Shown here piece after piece: positions 63,452 to 64,000 of a DNA stretch of 64,000 nucleotides (position 1 is its first letter; every line of letters begins with the position of its first letter). Source of the DNA: Anaplasma ovis str. Haibei (GTDB taxonomy: Bacteria; Pseudomonadota; Alphaproteobacteria; Rickettsiales; Anaplasmataceae); the NCBI RefSeq assembly GCF_002214625.1, contig NZ_CP015994.1, positions 992,001-1,056,000 on the forward strand, read 5' to 3'. Below the pieces are notes generated by a model, which saw nothing but the letters and a program-made list of their open reading frames with translations, did not search any database and was not told the origin of the DNA. A program made the position numbers and the translations under genes.

Positions 63452-63657
63452 CTCTTGTTTCACAAACAGTTGCTCGCACACTGCGGGTGGTTGGCGTTTA
63501 TTCTGTTTCAACACGCTTTCGTGCCATGCATACCTCAATGCCACTCCACGTAATAAAAATTCAGTTCTCTGGTCCACAACCGTAGCAGTTACTCGCCGCT
63601 CGCCGCACACGCAATATTGAGTTTGCAGCACTTTATACGCAGTAATAGCCCTGCTTG

Positions 63658-64000
63658 ATGCACTTGCCGCTCTGCGGTCTTCGGACAACTAGTGGCGCTT
63701 ATAGGCCACACAATCGGGTGAACACGGAATATAATTCGCGCTCTAAACTTCGCCACAGATGCGGACTATACAATGGTGAATGCAATCTTGGTTTACAAAG
63801 CGCATTATGTGTTGTATTGTCCCATCAGTGGCCTCTACTGGGGGCTCCGTATAAGATTCCTGAAGTAGATATGTACAAGCTCAACGCGAAGTCGTGGTTT
63901 CGCCGCGATTACGCTTCTAACTTTACTGGGGACCCTAGCACCGCAGCCTCAGTGCAAGGATCTACCAATCCTGTGTTGGACCTCAATCAAGCTGCCGCGC
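63658..64000 (+). CDS. Unknown protein, 5' part only (runs off the right edge)
   Basis: The frame opens with ATG 63658 after a TAG at 63646 and stays open to the end (114 complete codons). GTG 63718 and ATG 63871 are alternative starts; I cannot decide between them. From ATG 63871 the protein reads MYKLNAKSWFRRDYASN followed by FTGDPSTAASVQGSTNPVLDLNQAAA, which looks like coding sequence. The part between 63718 and 63871 (LCVVLSHQWPLLGAPYKIPEVD) is plausible but unsupported. No domain can be recognised from the visible part. Confidence 0.4.
   Translation, partial: MHLPLCGLRTTSGAYRPHNRVNTEYNSRSKLRHRCGLYNGECNLGLQSALCVVLSHQWPLLGAPYKIPEVDMYKLNAKSWFRRDYASNFTGDPSTAASVQGSTNPVLDLNQAAA

Noticed and set aside
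1-64000. CRISPR arrays, insertion sequences, prophage or rRNA genes
   Set aside because: I looked for evenly spaced repeats, transposase or integrase motifs and rRNA segments; only XerC/D, a housekeeping recombinase, was found.

Overview
The window looks like a piece of the chromosome of Anaplasma marginale or a very close relative (Alphaproteobacteria, Rickettsiales, Anaplasmataceae). The main evidence is a gene at 33046-34260 whose product has the signal peptide, conserved flanks and central hypervariable block of the major surface protein Msp2. It sits at the end of a gene row (Omp1, three Msp2-operon-associated proteins, Msp2) behind a Tr1-like XRE regulator, which is the known layout of the Msp2 expression site. 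The rest fits a reduced obligate intracellular genome: scattered housekeeping genes, long gene-poor gaps, single tRNA genes next to protein genes, frequent GTG/TTG starts, and few transporters. About 50 protein genes, five tRNA genes and several repeats or control sites can be supported. I see no insertion sequence, prophage, rRNA operon or CRISPR array. Layout, left part (1-28500): the end of a lytic transglycosylase; SURF1 (cytochrome oxidase assembly); a secreted pentapeptide-repeat protein; a glycerol-1-phosphate dehydrogenase-like enzyme; and the F0 part of ATP synthase (atpB, then atpE, b', b), which is split by an antisense membrane-protein gene and a gene-free stretch with an 11-C tract. 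Then come ftsA and trkH; tRNA-Ser, tilS and ftsH; secA; an MlaC-like protein and a CDF metal exporter behind tRNA-Val; ccmB; dksA; bioD with a duplicated 3' end; ftsY; icd; recJ; the CCA-adding enzyme; and ndk. Middle (28600-35500): tr1, omp1, opag3, opag2, opag1 and msp2 form the surface-antigen expression locus. It is followed by a strong hairpin, a 5'-truncated VirB2 (type IV secretion pilin)-like gene and a field of decayed direct repeats, so this is the most plastic part of the window. Right part (35500-64000): an orphan MrpD-type antiporter subunit, an AsmA-like protein, malic enzyme, lolD, xerD, secG, pyrG, ribD, grpE with a good heat-shock-type promoter, trpS, murC behind tRNA-Ser, a pair of paralogous unknown acidic proteins, ihfA-merR-tRNA-Pro, rodA, a thioredoxin-like protein, purE, a large coiled-coil membrane protein, ispD-ispF, ychF, tldD, tRNA-Leu, and an open frame that runs off the right edge. 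Functionally the window combines envelope biogenesis (MurC, RodA, FtsA, Slt remnant, LolD, AsmA, MlaC), protein export (SecA, SecG, FtsY), respiration and energy (SURF1, CcmB, F0, Icd, MrpD), cofactor and isoprenoid synthesis (BioD, RibD, IspD, IspF), and antigenic variation. The peptidoglycan genes and the riboflavin, biotin and purine genes fit what is known of A. marginale, which keeps more wall and cofactor genes than many relatives. The least explained items are the two-gene MFD family at 51699-53134, the 658-residue coiled-coil protein at 56425-58401, the antisense gene inside the ATP synthase cluster, and the VirB2-like remnant with its repeat field.
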